From Flavobacteriaceae bacterium (GTDB lineage Bacteria; Bacteroidota; Bacteroidia; Flavobacteriales; Flavobacteriaceae): a stretch of 13,679 bases of DNA. Below the pieces are notes generated by a model. That model made no database searches, had not been told where the DNA came from, and saw only the letters and a list, made by a program, of their open reading frames with translations. The position numbers were made by a program, and so were the translations under genes. Location: positions 1 to 13,679 of the forward strand of contig JAGQYU010000074.1 of NCBI GenBank assembly GCA_020435885.1, given 5' to 3'. Below are positions 6,058 to 12,900 of this stretch, in pieces. Position 1 is the first letter of the stretch. Each line of letters opens with the position of its first letter.

Positions 6058-7820
6058 GCGAAAAAGTATCGGGTAATGCATTTGATTTAAAGCTTTTTAA
6101 GCGATTGATGACCTATGTCAAAAAGTATCGTTTTGAATTTGTTTTATCGACTATTTCGGTGATATTACTTGCTATTTTTGCTGCCGTTAGACCTACACTG
6201 TTACAGAAAATAGTAGATGATTATATCCTCAATAAAAATGTAAAGCAATTACTGAATTATAGTTTATTGATGTTGGGCGTGCTGGTAGCTGAGGTCATTT
6301 TTCAATTTTTGTTTACTTATTTTGCCAATTGGTTGGGACAGAATATTGTAAAGAATATTAGAGCTCAATTGTTTGAAAGGATTTTAAAATTCAAGATGAG
6401 TTACTATACCAATAATCCTGTTGGTAAATTGGTAACAAGAGTGGTTTCTGACATTGAGACTATTGCTAGTATTTTCAGTCAAGGATTGTTCACTATCATT
6501 AGTGAAATACTTCAAATGGTTGTAATTATGGGCGTAATGCTATGGATGAACTGGCGTTTAGCTTTGATCGTTTTTGCTGTGCTACCAATTATTATCTACG
6601 CAACAAAAATCTTCCAGATAAAGATAAAATCTGCGTTTCAAGACGTTCGTAATCAAGTAGCAAATTTGAATAGTTTTGTGCAAGAACGTATTTCCGGAAT
6701 GAAAATAGTGCAACTATTTACGAGAGAAAAGATTGAGTATGACAAGTTTATGGAGATCAACGAAAAGCATAAAAAAGCACATATACGAACGGTTTGGTAC
6801 TATTCTATATTTTTCCCTATAGCGGAGATTTTGTCTTCAATAACGCTTGGTGTTGTGGTGTGGTACGGAGGTTTGAATGCCGCTGTTAGCGAAGCCACTA
6901 CTCCCGGAGATATTATAAGTTTTATTATGATGAGCAGTATGCTGTTTAGACCCTTAAGACAAATAGCAGATAAGTTTAATACCTTACAAATGGGTATGGT
7001 AGCAGCTGATAGGGTCTTTAAAGTATTGGATGATAAAGCCGAAGAAAAAGACTTAGGAACTATTACTGCCGAGAATTTTAAAGGTAACATTTCATTTGAT
7101 AAGGTGAAGTTTAGTTATATTGAGGGAGAACCAGTGTTGAAAGGAATTTCGTTTGATGTAAAGCAGGGAGAAAATGTAGCTGTAGTTGGTGCAACAGGTG
7201 CCGGAAAATCGACTATTATTAATTTATTGAATCGTTTTTATGATATTGATTCTGGAACTATCAGTATTGATGGGACTAATATTAATCAATTTACTTTACA
7301 ATCACTTAGAGATCAGATCAGTGTTGTATTACAGGATGTTTTCTTGTTCTCAGACTCTATTTTGAATAATATTACACTGAATGATAAATCCATCAATGAA
7401 GAAGAAGTAATAGAAGCTGCTAAGAAAATAGGCATTCATGAATTCATTATGTCGTTGCCAAATAACTATCATTACAATGTAAAAGAAAGAGGAGGAATGC
7501 TTTCGGTTGGGCAACGCCAGTTGATTGCCTTTTTACGTGCTTATGTAAGCAAACCTGCTATTTTGGTGTTAGATGAGGCTACATCATCCATCGATGCACA
7601 TTCAGAGGAGTTGATACAAAAAGCTACGGATACTATTACGAAAGGACGAACTTCCATCATCATTGCACATAGGTTGGCAACTATAAAAAAAGCTGATAAA
7701 ATTATTGTGATGGAGAAAGGAGAAATTGTTGAAATGGGTACTCACAAAGAACTGCTCAATAAAAAAGGGTATTACAGTAAATTGTATGAAATGCAGTTTA
7801 CTTCTGCTATGGCTAGCTAG
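6054..7820 (+). CDS. MsbA-like ABC exporter (fused TMD-NBD half-transporter)
   Basis: A 588-residue half-transporter that should act as a homodimer in the inner membrane. Residues of about 20-310 are the exporter-type membrane domain with six helices. The nucleotide-binding domain carries Walker A GATGAGKST (379-387), Q-loop VLQDVFLF, signature LSVGQ (from 483), Walker B ILVLDEA (503-509) and the switch histidine in IIAHRL (H539). All catalytic residues are present. The substrate cannot be read from sequence; lipid or drug export are usual roles of the group. It is coupled to truA by ATGA. Its TAG abuts the convergent cdaA stop with no spacer. Confidence 0.93.
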   Translation: MSEKVSGNAFDLKLFKRLMTYVKKYRFEFVLSTISVILLAIFAAVRPTLLQKIVDDYILNKNVKQLLNYSLLMLGVLVAEVIFQFLFTYFANWLGQNIVKNIRAQLFERILKFKMSYYTNNPVGKLVTRVVSDIETIASIFSQGLFTIISEILQMVVIMGVMLWMNWRLALIVFAVLPIIIYATKIFQIKIKSAFQDVRNQVANLNSFVQERISGMKIVQLFTREKIEYDKFMEINEKHKKAHIRTVWYYSIFFPIAEILSSITLGVVVWYGGLNAAVSEATTPGDIISFIMMSSMLFRPLRQIADKFNTLQMGMVAADRVFKVLDDKAEEKDLGTITAENFKGNISFDKVKFSYIEGEPVLKGISFDVKQGENVAVVGATGAGKSTIINLLNRFYDIDSGTISIDGTNINQFTLQSLRDQISVVLQDVFLFSDSILNNITLNDKSINEEEVIEAAKKIGIHEFIMSLPNNYHYNVKERGGMLSVGQRQLIAFLRAYVSKPAILVLDEATSSIDAHSEELIQKATDTITKGRTSIIIAHRLATIKKADKIIVMEKGEIVEMGTHKELLNKKGYYSKLYEMQFTSAMAS

Positions 7821-8603
7821 TTATTCAAGGTCTTCTTTAATGATATCTATTAACCTTTCGGGATTATCAAACAGTATGAATTCACCATTTTTGATGTAGG
7901 AAATTTGCCCTGTTTCTTCTGAAACTACTAATGCTACAGCATCATAGCGCATGGTAACACCAATGGCAGCTCTGTGCCTTAATCCAAAACGTGCAGGAAT
8001 GGTAATATCTTTTTCAACAGGTAGAATAACACGAGTGGCGGTAACCATGTTGTCTTCAATAATAATGGCACCATCATGCAGAGGGCTGTTTTTATAGAAG
8101 ATACTACTCAACAAAGGCTTGTTTACTTCCGCATTCATTTTATCTCCAGTTTGCTTTATAAGCTCTAAATTATTATTGCGTTCAATAACGATTAGAGCTC
8201 CGGTTTTGGTCTTAGACATATCTACACAGGCAGAAACTATGCTTTCAACATCTGTGGTAATGGTATCGTCAGATTTTAAGAATTTTAATTGTTTTAAAAA
8301 GCCTTTTTTTGAAGCAAAATTGGTGGAACCAAGCATCAATAAAAACTTACGGATCTCCTGTTGAAAAACAATGATCAGTGCTATGAAACCCCCACCAAGA
8401 AACTTCCCTAAAATATCACTTAGCAACTCCATTTTTAGGGCTACAGTGAGCTTCCAGATGAGGTAAACTATGGCAATTCCTACAAAAATGTTGATGGCAA
8501 CAGTGCCACGGATGAGTTTATAAATATAGTACAGCAGTACTGCAACCAGTACAATGTCTATAATATCTAAGATTCCGAAGTCTAAAAAATCGAATGCTTT
8601 CAA
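7821..8603 (-). CDS. cdaA: Diadenylate cyclase CdaA (c-di-AMP synthase)
   Basis: This 260-residue membrane enzyme makes c-di-AMP from two ATP. Three N-terminal membrane helices (about 12-30, 34-52 and 62-80) precede the DAC domain with its catalytic motifs LHDGAIII (DGA 177-179) and LRHRAAIG (RHR 209-211). The start is TTG at 8603: MKAFDFLDFGILDIIDI fits the conserved N-terminus, and an in-frame TAA lies upstream with no ATG between. The start codon directly abuts a long hairpin (8604-8660). folP lies upstream, the usual Bacteroidota partner, but an exbD gene stands between them here. Confidence 0.95.
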   Translation of the reverse strand: MKAFDFLDFGILDIIDIVLVAVLLYYIYKLIRGTVAINIFVGIAIVYLIWKLTVALKMELLSDILGKFLGGGFIALIIVFQQEIRKFLLMLGSTNFASKKGFLKQLKFLKSDDTITTDVESIVSACVDMSKTKTGALIVIERNNNLELIKQTGDKMNAEVNKPLLSSIFYKNSPLHDGAIIIEDNMVTATRVILPVEKDITIPARFGLRHRAAIGVTMRYDAVALVVSEETGQISYIKNGEFILFDNPERLIDIIKEDLE

Positions 8604-8660
8604 AAAAAAGGTTTTTGTAAAAGTACTAATAATTTATTCTATTTTACAACAACCTTTTTT
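8604..8660 (-). repeat. Long inverted repeat abutting the cdaA start codon
   Basis: Arms 8604-8622 and 8642-8660 pair at 18 of 19 positions (one T/C mismatch) around a 19-nt AT-rich loop. Read on the minus strand the hairpin begins AAAAAAGG and ends CCTTTTTT, and two further T of the tract belong to the TTG start of cdaA. It resembles an exbD terminator or attenuator, although the stem has few GC pairs. Folded, it would crowd ribosome entry at cdaA. Whether it controls cdaA is inference. Confidence 0.65.
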
Positions 8661-8681
8661 AAGTAAAACTGTGCAAGCAGA

Positions 8682-9281
8682 TCATTTAATTGGGTCTTCT
8701 TCTATTAGATGTTGCGGATATTTGTTTTTTATGAGTTCAACTTTATCAGTAAGTATAGTGTTATTTGATAATTTTTGTTCATTTAATAAAACTTCAAAGC
8801 TTTTTCCATAGAGGTTGGCTGAGAGGTTGTTTCTTAGTTGTGTATAAGCAGAAAGGACTTCATTTTGTACAGAAATGTACGTTGCATAACTACTATTTCT
8901 ACTACTTTTTATGGTGATAACTGCTTTATCAGGATGATCTGATAGGTTTTGCGCTTTTCTGCCCTTACACCAATCGCAAACATTGCCATTTTTATCTGTT
9001 CCGCCACCGTTATCAATAAAATCGATAGCTAGTTGTTTTATCTCACCTACATTAGAAATCAATACATCTTCTACCATAATTTCATTTTTGGCATTGATGT
9101 GAATTTCCAATACGTTTTTATCAAGTAATTCTATATCAGTATCAGTTATTTTTTGAGGTAGTCTTTTAGGAATACCAAGGTCAACTTCCATTGTTGTAGT
9201 AACCAGGAAGAAAATGAGCAGTAAAAATGCGATATCGGCCATAGAGCCAGCATTGATTTCGGGGGATTCTCGTCTGTTCAT
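8682..9281 (-). CDS. ExbD/TolR family protein with CxxC insert
   Basis: This 199-residue protein starts at the ATG at 9281 (MNRRESPEINAGSMADIAF); a TTG further upstream would only add an untypical nine residues. The single N-terminal membrane helix (about 15-32) contains the conserved Asp16 that carries protons in ExbD, MotB and TolR. The rest is a periplasmic domain. Its middle holds a Gly/Asn-rich loop and CDWC (C102, C105), absent from classical ExbD. It should work with an ExbB/TolQ partner to energise outer-membrane TonB or Tol functions, but no exbB lies in the window. It sits between folP and cdaA, 58 nt and 78 nt from them, on the same strand. Confidence 0.88.
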   Translation of the reverse strand: MNRRESPEINAGSMADIAFLLLIFFLVTTTMEVDLGIPKRLPQKITDTDIELLDKNVLEIHINAKNEIMVEDVLISNVGEIKQLAIDFIDNGGGTDKNGNVCDWCKGRKAQNLSDHPDKAVITIKSSRNSSYATYISVQNEVLSAYTQLRNNLSANLYGKSFEVLLNEQKLSNNTILTDKVELIKNKYPQHLIEEDPIK

Positions 9282-9301
9282 GATTTTGTTATTTAGGGGT
9301 T

Positions 9302-9321
9302 TTAACAAAATATTAACAAAA
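9302..9321. repeat. Tandem TTAACAAAA in the folP-exbD gap
   Basis: Two identical 9-mers (9302-9310 and 9313-9321) are offset by 11 nt, one helical turn, just ahead of exbD. A regulator site is possible, but chance in an AT-rich gap is also plausible. Confidence 0.3.
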
Positions 9322-9339
9322 ACAGTGCCGAGAAATAAT

Positions 9340-10173
9340 TTAGTAACTGATTGTTAGTTGATTAACAATTTTAACCGCTTCCATAGCTTCTTTAACATCG
9401 TGTACACGGAGGATATTTGTACCGTTCAGTAAAGCAATGGTGTTGGCAGCAGTAGTAGCATTTAAGGCTTCTTTAGCGGTTATACCCAATAATTTCCATA
9501 ACATGGATTTTCTGGAAACGCCTGTTAGAATAGGTACATCTAAATTTTTAAATAATTGTAAATTTTTGAGCAGGGTGTAGTTGTGCTCCATTGTTTTTCC
9601 AAAACCAAAACCTACATCAATAATAAGATCATTAATGCCTAATGCTTTTAGTTCTGCCAGTTTTTTGGAGAAAAAATAGATCACTTCATGGGTAACATCT
9701 TCATAAGTTGGATGTTGCTGCATGTTTTGGGGTGTGCCCTTCATGTGCATTAAGATATAAGGCACTTGAAGTGTAGCAATAGTTTGAAACATATTTTTGT
9801 CCATATTACCAGCAGAAATATCATTTACTATACAAGCTCCGGCATTGATGGATTGAAACGCGACATTACTTCTAAAAGTATCGATGGAAATTAAAATTTC
9901 AGGAAATTCTTTAACCAATAGTTCGATTATAGGAATGACCCTTAGCAGTTCTTCTTCTTCAGAAATATGCTTGGCGCCCGGCCTTGAAGAATAGCCCCCA
10001 ACATCAATAAAAGTTGCTCCTTCCAATAACATTTTTTCAGTTTTAGTCAGAATATCTTTATCAGAGGTGTAACTCCCGCCGTCATAAAAAGAATCTGGGG
10101 TAATATTTAAAATACCCATTACTTTGGGGGTGGAAAGGTCTATCAGATTTCCTTTGCAGTTTATAAAACTCAT
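9340..10173 (-). CDS. folP: Dihydropteroate synthase
   Basis: This 277-residue cytoplasmic enzyme joins 4-aminobenzoate to the pterin diphosphate in folate synthesis and is the sulfonamide target. Motifs in order: MGILNITPDSFYDGG (N23), GGYSSRPGA (loop 2), SIDT (D98 region), NDISAG, LMHMKGTPQNMQ, DVGFGFGKT (D186), GVSRKSM (K222) and RVHDVKEA near the C-terminus. The barrel is complete and of normal length. The ATG at 10173 overlaps the stop of the preceding LOG gene as ATGA, so the two are probably translated together. Confidence 0.97.
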   Translation of the reverse strand: MSFINCKGNLIDLSTPKVMGILNITPDSFYDGGSYTSDKDILTKTEKMLLEGATFIDVGGYSSRPGAKHISEEEELLRVIPIIELLVKEFPEILISIDTFRSNVAFQSINAGACIVNDISAGNMDKNMFQTIATLQVPYILMHMKGTPQNMQQHPTYEDVTHEVIYFFSKKLAELKALGINDLIIDVGFGFGKTMEHNYTLLKNLQLFKNLDVPILTGVSRKSMLWKLLGITAKEALNATTAANTIALLNGTNILRVHDVKEAMEAVKIVNQLTISY

Positions 10174-10763
10174 ATCAAATTCTTTTTGTCGGTTGCATTT
10201 ACAATTTTCGACATTTTTGGTGCTATGTAACGTTCCATTTTATAGAAAAGTTCTTCAACAGTATCGCTTACAAGCAACATATTTTTATTATCATTTTTTA
10301 AAAAGCCTTCGCTAACCATCACATCCAATTGCTTCAGTAAATGATCAAAATATCCATTGGTGTTCAACACTCCGATAGGTTTGGTTTCGATGCCTAATTG
10401 CCCTAGCGTAAGTGCCTCAAAAATTTCATCTAAGGTTCCAAAACCTCCCGGTAAGGCTATATATCCGTCCACCAGTTTGCTGATGGTAACTTTTCGTTTA
10501 GACATTTTTTTGGTGACAATCATTTCCGTGATCTTAGTATGCGCCATCTCTTCATGGCGTAGCAAGTTTGGGATAACACCAATCACTTCGCCATTATTTT
10601 CTAAAACGGCATCGGCTAAGATTCCCATCATGCCAATTTTACCACCGCCATATACCAATCCAATATTATTTTTAGCAAGGTAATTCCCTAGTTTTTTGGC
10701 TTCCTCTGCATAGATTGGGTTGAACCCAATACTTGATCCACAAAAAACAGCAACACGTTTCAT
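10170..10763 (-). CDS. LOG family protein (TIGR00730, nucleoside 5'-monophosphate phosphoribohydrolase-like)
   Basis: A Rossmann-fold protein of 197 residues from the ATG at 10763, which gives the conserved opening MKRVAVFCGSS. An ATG at 10784 and a TTG at 10805 would add short unconserved extensions. Nucleotide-binding features are VYGGGKIGMMG (37-47) and the signature ALPGGFGTLDE (103-113), with R90-K91 ahead of it. Members hydrolyse N6-modified AMP (cytokinin activation in plants) or AMP-like nucleotides; the bacterial role is poorly defined. It leads the folP-exbD-cdaA series and is divergent from the DUF1599 gene. Confidence 0.9.
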   Translation of the reverse strand: MKRVAVFCGSSIGFNPIYAEEAKKLGNYLAKNNIGLVYGGGKIGMMGILADAVLENNGEVIGVIPNLLRHEEMAHTKITEMIVTKKMSKRKVTISKLVDGYIALPGGFGTLDEIFEALTLGQLGIETKPIGVLNTNGYFDHLLKQLDVMVSEGFLKNDNKNMLLVSDTVEELFYKMERYIAPKMSKIVNATDKKNLI

Positions 10764-10838
10764 AAATTGAAATTGTAGGTTCATAGTAATTGTAAAAATA
10801 AACAAACGAGTAAGACTATTTCCTAAGTTTTTTCATAT

Positions 10839-10852
10839 TTTCGTTAGCGAAA
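10839..10852. promoter_or_regulatory. Small inverted repeat in the LOG/DUF1599 divergent region
   Basis: TTTCG-ttag-CGAAA overlaps TATTTTCG (10836-10843), a one-mismatch TAnnTTTG that could be the -7 element of the DUF1599 gene. No matching -33 TTG is seen. This is a possible operator-over-promoter arrangement with weak support. Confidence 0.3.
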
Positions 10853-10874
10853 GAAAAACATCAGAATTTAGTAT

Positions 10875-11417
10875 ATGCAAAAGACCTCAGAGCAGTTTGA
10901 TGCGGTTGTAAATGAATGCAGATCGCTTTTTATCAATAAGATGAAAGATTATGGCAGTGCATGGCGTATTTTAAGATTGCCATCACTAACTGATCAGATA
11001 TTTATCAAAGCTCAGCGCATACGGCAATTACAAGAGAATGAAATAAAGAAAGTTGAAGAAGATGAAATTCCGGAGTTTATAGGAATTATAAATTATTCTT
11101 TAATGACATTGATTCAACTTGAAAAAGGTGTTGCAGAAGAACCGGATATGGATTTGGACGAGGCGACAGAACTCTATGATAAACATATAAAGATCACTAA
11201 AGAGTTGATGGAAAACAAAAACCATGATTATGGTGAGGCTTGGAGAGATTTGCGTATCAGCTCATTGACTGATCTTATTTTACAAAAATTGCTTAGAGTA
11301 AAACAAATTGAAGACAATAAAGGCAAAACACTGGTATCAGAAGGAATTGATGCTAATTATCAGGATATGATCAACTATGCAATTTTTGCCCTTATTTTGA
11401 TAAACGAACAAAAATAG
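10875..11417 (+). CDS. DUF1599 protein with internal duplication (nucleotide modification associated domain 1)
   Basis: A soluble helical protein of 180 residues built of two copies of one unit. DYGSAWRILRLPSLTDQI (25-42) matches DYGEAWRDLRISSLTDLI (118-135). Each copy is followed by a K-x-x-R-x-x-Q-[IL] stretch and, later, an INY-containing helix (INYSLMTLI and INYAIFALI). This is the DUF1599 family; its biochemical role is unknown, though related domains have been linked to nucleotide modification. It begins the plus-strand set leading into the DoxX/MauE gene 4 nt downstream, a common Bacteroidota pairing. Confidence 0.87.
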   Translation: MQKTSEQFDAVVNECRSLFINKMKDYGSAWRILRLPSLTDQIFIKAQRIRQLQENEIKKVEEDEIPEFIGIINYSLMTLIQLEKGVAEEPDMDLDEATELYDKHIKITKELMENKNHDYGEAWRDLRISSLTDLILQKLLRVKQIEDNKGKTLVSEGIDANYQDMINYAIFALILINEQK

Positions 11418-11421
11418 AATC

Positions 11422-12519
11422 ATGAAATTCTTTGTTATACTTGCTAGATTAATTGTTGCAGCCACTTTTATTTTTTCAGGTTTTGTAAAGTTGGTAGATC
11501 CGTTGGGTTCAGCTTATAAATTTGAGGAATATTTTGGTGCGGATGTATTGAATCTGGAGTTTTTAATACCCTACGCATTGCCGTTTTCTATTTTTTTGAT
11601 CTTGGCCGAAATAATGCTGGGGGTTAAACTCTTAGTAGGTTTGAAACCAAAATTTACGGTTTGGAGTTTACTCATCATGATATTGATATTTCTATTTTTA
11701 ACTTGGTATTCAGCCTATTATAATAAAGTGACCGACTGTGGTTGTTTTGGTGATGCTGTTAAATTATCACCGTGGGGAACATTTTATAAGAATATTGTGT
11801 TGCTAGTTTTGATTTTGGTATTGGTAATTCATTATGATGTAATAAAACCTTTCGTTAGTGTAAATGTTTCCTTGTGGATTTCATTTGCTTCGCTTTTGGT
11901 GTTTTTGTTCATTACTTACTACGTATTGCAACATCTTCCAATTATAGATTTCAGACCTTATGCCGTAGGGAAGAATATTGTTGAAGGAATGACCATCCCC
12001 GAAGGAGCAAAAACTGATGTTTATGAAGATACTTGGATATATAATGTAAATGGTGAGGATAAAGAATTTACTACCGAGGAAAAACCATGGAATAATGAAG
12101 GAGCTACTTTTGTGGACAGAAAAACAGTATTGATTGAAAAAGGTTACGAACCACCAATCCATGATTTTTCTTTACTAAAAGGAGATGAAGACCTTACAGA
12201 TCAACTGTTAGCTAAAGATAAGCTAATGTTGGTAGTAATGTATAATCTTACTAAAACAGACAAAGAATTGCTACCTGCTGTAAAAGAAGTGACAACCGAA
12301 GCATTGCAAGAGGGCTATGATGTATTTGCCTTGTCGGCCTCTAAAGAAGAAGATTTTAATAACCTTAAGGAGGAATATGGGTTGGATTTTGATCATTTAT
12401 TTTGTGATGAAACTACTATAAAAACCATTATCAGGGCTAACCCGGGGATAGTAGTTATTCAAAAAGGAACTATTACCGATAAGCGGAATGCCACAGATGC
12501 TAAAAAAGTAAAGTTGTAA
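11422..12519 (+). CDS. BT_3928-like DoxX/MauE membrane protein with C-terminal thioredoxin-like domain
   Basis: The 365-residue protein starts with ARLIVAATFIFSGFVKLVDPLG, typical of DoxX/MauE. Four helices (about 4-22, 50-72, 80-98 and 122-138) are followed by a fifth (about 150-168). Between helices 3 and 4 lies DCGCFGD (C106, C108), the cysteine pair of the MauE group. Residues of about 235-365 look like a thioredoxin fold (LMLVVMYNLTKTDKELLPAV, then DVFALSAS), but the active-site CxxC is missing. A role in quinone- or thiol-linked redox chemistry at the membrane is family-based inference. It follows the DUF1599 gene by 4 nt and precedes crcB by 2 nt. Confidence 0.85.
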   Translation: MKFFVILARLIVAATFIFSGFVKLVDPLGSAYKFEEYFGADVLNLEFLIPYALPFSIFLILAEIMLGVKLLVGLKPKFTVWSLLIMILIFLFLTWYSAYYNKVTDCGCFGDAVKLSPWGTFYKNIVLLVLILVLVIHYDVIKPFVSVNVSLWISFASLLVFLFITYYVLQHLPIIDFRPYAVGKNIVEGMTIPEGAKTDVYEDTWIYNVNGEDKEFTTEEKPWNNEGATFVDRKTVLIEKGYEPPIHDFSLLKGDEDLTDQLLAKDKLMLVVMYNLTKTDKELLPAVKEVTTEALQEGYDVFALSASKEEDFNNLKEEYGLDFDHLFCDETTIKTIIRANPGIVVIQKGTITDKRNATDAKKVKL

Positions 12520-12521
12520 GA

Positions 12522-12899
12522 ATGAAGCAAGTGTTACTGGTATTTTTAGGTGGGGGAGTAGGCAGTGTACTGCGTTATTTAGTTACACGTTTTTTGAATA
12601 ACCCTACAACGGGAGTACCGTACGGAACTTTTTTAGTAAATATAATTGGGAGCTTTTTAATAGGAATTATTTTGGGCTTAGCTCTTAAGAATGAAGCTCT
12701 TAATCAAAATCACACATTATTACTGGCTACTGGTTTTTGTGGAGGTTTCACCACATTTTCGGCCTTTGCCTATGAAAATCATTTGTTTCTCAAATCGGGT
12801 AACTTAACATTGCTTTTCGGCTATACAATAGCTAGTATAGTTGTTGGGTTATTAGCTGTATTTTTAGGTATTTATATTGTAAAGCAACTAAATATCTAA
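12522..12899 (+). CDS. crcB: Fluoride exporter CrcB/Fluc
   Basis: A 125-residue protein with four membrane helices that forms dual-topology dimeric fluoride channels. Family motifs are GGGVGSVLRYLVTR (10-23), GTFLVNIIGSFLIG with pore Asn40, and GFCGGFTTFSAF (71-82) containing the phenylalanine and serine residues lining the path. It begins 2 nt after the upstream stop, so it is expressed as the last gene of that operon. There is no room for a fluoride riboswitch directly ahead of it. Confidence 0.95.
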   Translation: MKQVLLVFLGGGVGSVLRYLVTRFLNNPTTGVPYGTFLVNIIGSFLIGIILGLALKNEALNQNHTLLLATGFCGGFTTFSAFAYENHLFLKSGNLTLLFGYTIASIVVGLLAVFLGIYIVKQLNI

Positions 12900-12900
12900 A

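Noticed and set aside
10764..10805. Longer N-terminus of the LOG protein from TTG 10805 or ATG 10784
   Set aside because: The family begins at MKRVAVFCGSS; the extra residues (MFIFTITMNLQFQF) are not typical and the ATG at 10763 gives the conserved start.
11881..12162. Minus-strand ORF of 93 codons inside the DoxX/MauE gene
   Set aside because: It lies wholly antisense to a strongly supported coding region and has no family features.
12522..12899. Fluoride riboswitch expected ahead of crcB
   Set aside because: Only 2 nt separate crcB from the upstream gene, so no riboswitch can lie directly before it, and I saw no candidate fold ahead of 10875.
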